From contig NZ_BOVQ01000003.1 of NCBI RefSeq assembly GCF_018403765.1, positions 282,193-346,192 on the forward strand: DNA of 64,000 nucleotides, given 5' to 3'. Source of the stretch: Lactococcus nasutitermitis (lineage in GTDB: Bacteria; Bacillota; Bacilli; Lactobacillales; Streptococcaceae). The position numbers and the translations under genes are program-made. The notes under the pieces are model-generated. The model ran no database searches and was not told the DNA's origin. It saw only the letters and a program-made list of their open reading frames with translations. Each line of letters opens with the position of its first letter. Within the stretch, counting starts at the first letter, position 1. Positions 63,997 through 64,000 of the stretch are shown one piece after another.

Positions 63997-64000
63997 AAAT

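Overview
The window is a stretch of chromosome from a low-GC member of the Lactobacillales, most probably Lactococcus or a close relative. The case rests on lactococcal/streptococcal gene neighbourhoods: ftsA-ftsZ-yggS-sepF-ylmG-ylmH-divIVA, glmU-nudix-macP-mtnN, priA-fmt-rsmB-pppL-pknB, ppaC-DUF1803, a PflA/PepC/PepT complement, an S(MK) riboswitch before metK and a THF riboswitch before folT. The species cannot be fixed from sequence alone. Nearly all genes lie on the minus strand, which is probably the leading strand. There is no prophage, complete IS element, rRNA operon or CRISPR array.

Layout: 1-3.8 kb holds the rluA-family gene, nadK, relQ and pyrG (with a GGG-start attenuator). 4-6.7 kb is a truA / pyridoxal kinase / ECF S-component / YwlG-like operon. 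6.9-12.3 kb has recQ (+), pepT, DUF1803, ppaC and an unknown 108-aa protein. 12.4-16 kb has pflA, a CNNM/CBS transporter and an AI-2E-family permease. 16-18.2 kb (+) has a GNAT, a cysteine desulfurase and DUF1831. 18.3-23.7 kb has tuf, two small proteins (+) and ileS with a T-box. 23.7-29.7 kb is the division cluster. 29.9-32.8 kb has degV, rlmB and an LCP gene. 33-35.4 kb is an ABC / DUF3021 / LytTR cassette. 35.5-41.1 kb has DUF1304, pepC, an M50-like protein, mtnN, macP, nudix and glmU. 41.3-43.3 kb has proC (+), folT and rpsO. 43.4-52.4 kb is pknB-pppL-rsmB-fmt-NTF2-priA-rpoZ-gmk. 52.6-55.2 kb is a DrrAB-like ABC exporter divergent from its TetR regulator. 55.3-63.7 kb has rny, metK, cfa, birA (+), a PspC/DUF4097 envelope-stress pair and fba. 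Two tRNA genes (Leu-TAA, Gly-GCC) close the window.

The most unusual content is a dispersed palindromic repeat. The minimal unit is TTTTGACAGNNCTGTCAAAA, seen more than 25 times between genes and inside them. Longer variants of 46, 52, 71-74 and 139 bp share the same TTTTGACA/TGTCAAAA ends and carry internal hairpins. One long copy lies in frame inside the cysteine desulfurase gene, another splits the ileS T-box leader, and several short copies serve as terminators or encode the recurring peptides L-T-x-L-S-K or F-D-x-x-V-K. A second pattern is a group of genes (truA, rlmB, lytTR, tetR, birA, perhaps recQ) whose -10 box lies 6-7 nt before the start codon with no Shine-Dalgarno sequence, as expected for leaderless mRNAs. 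A third is a cysteine desulfurase frame with no ATG/GTG/TTG ahead of its conserved N-terminal motif.
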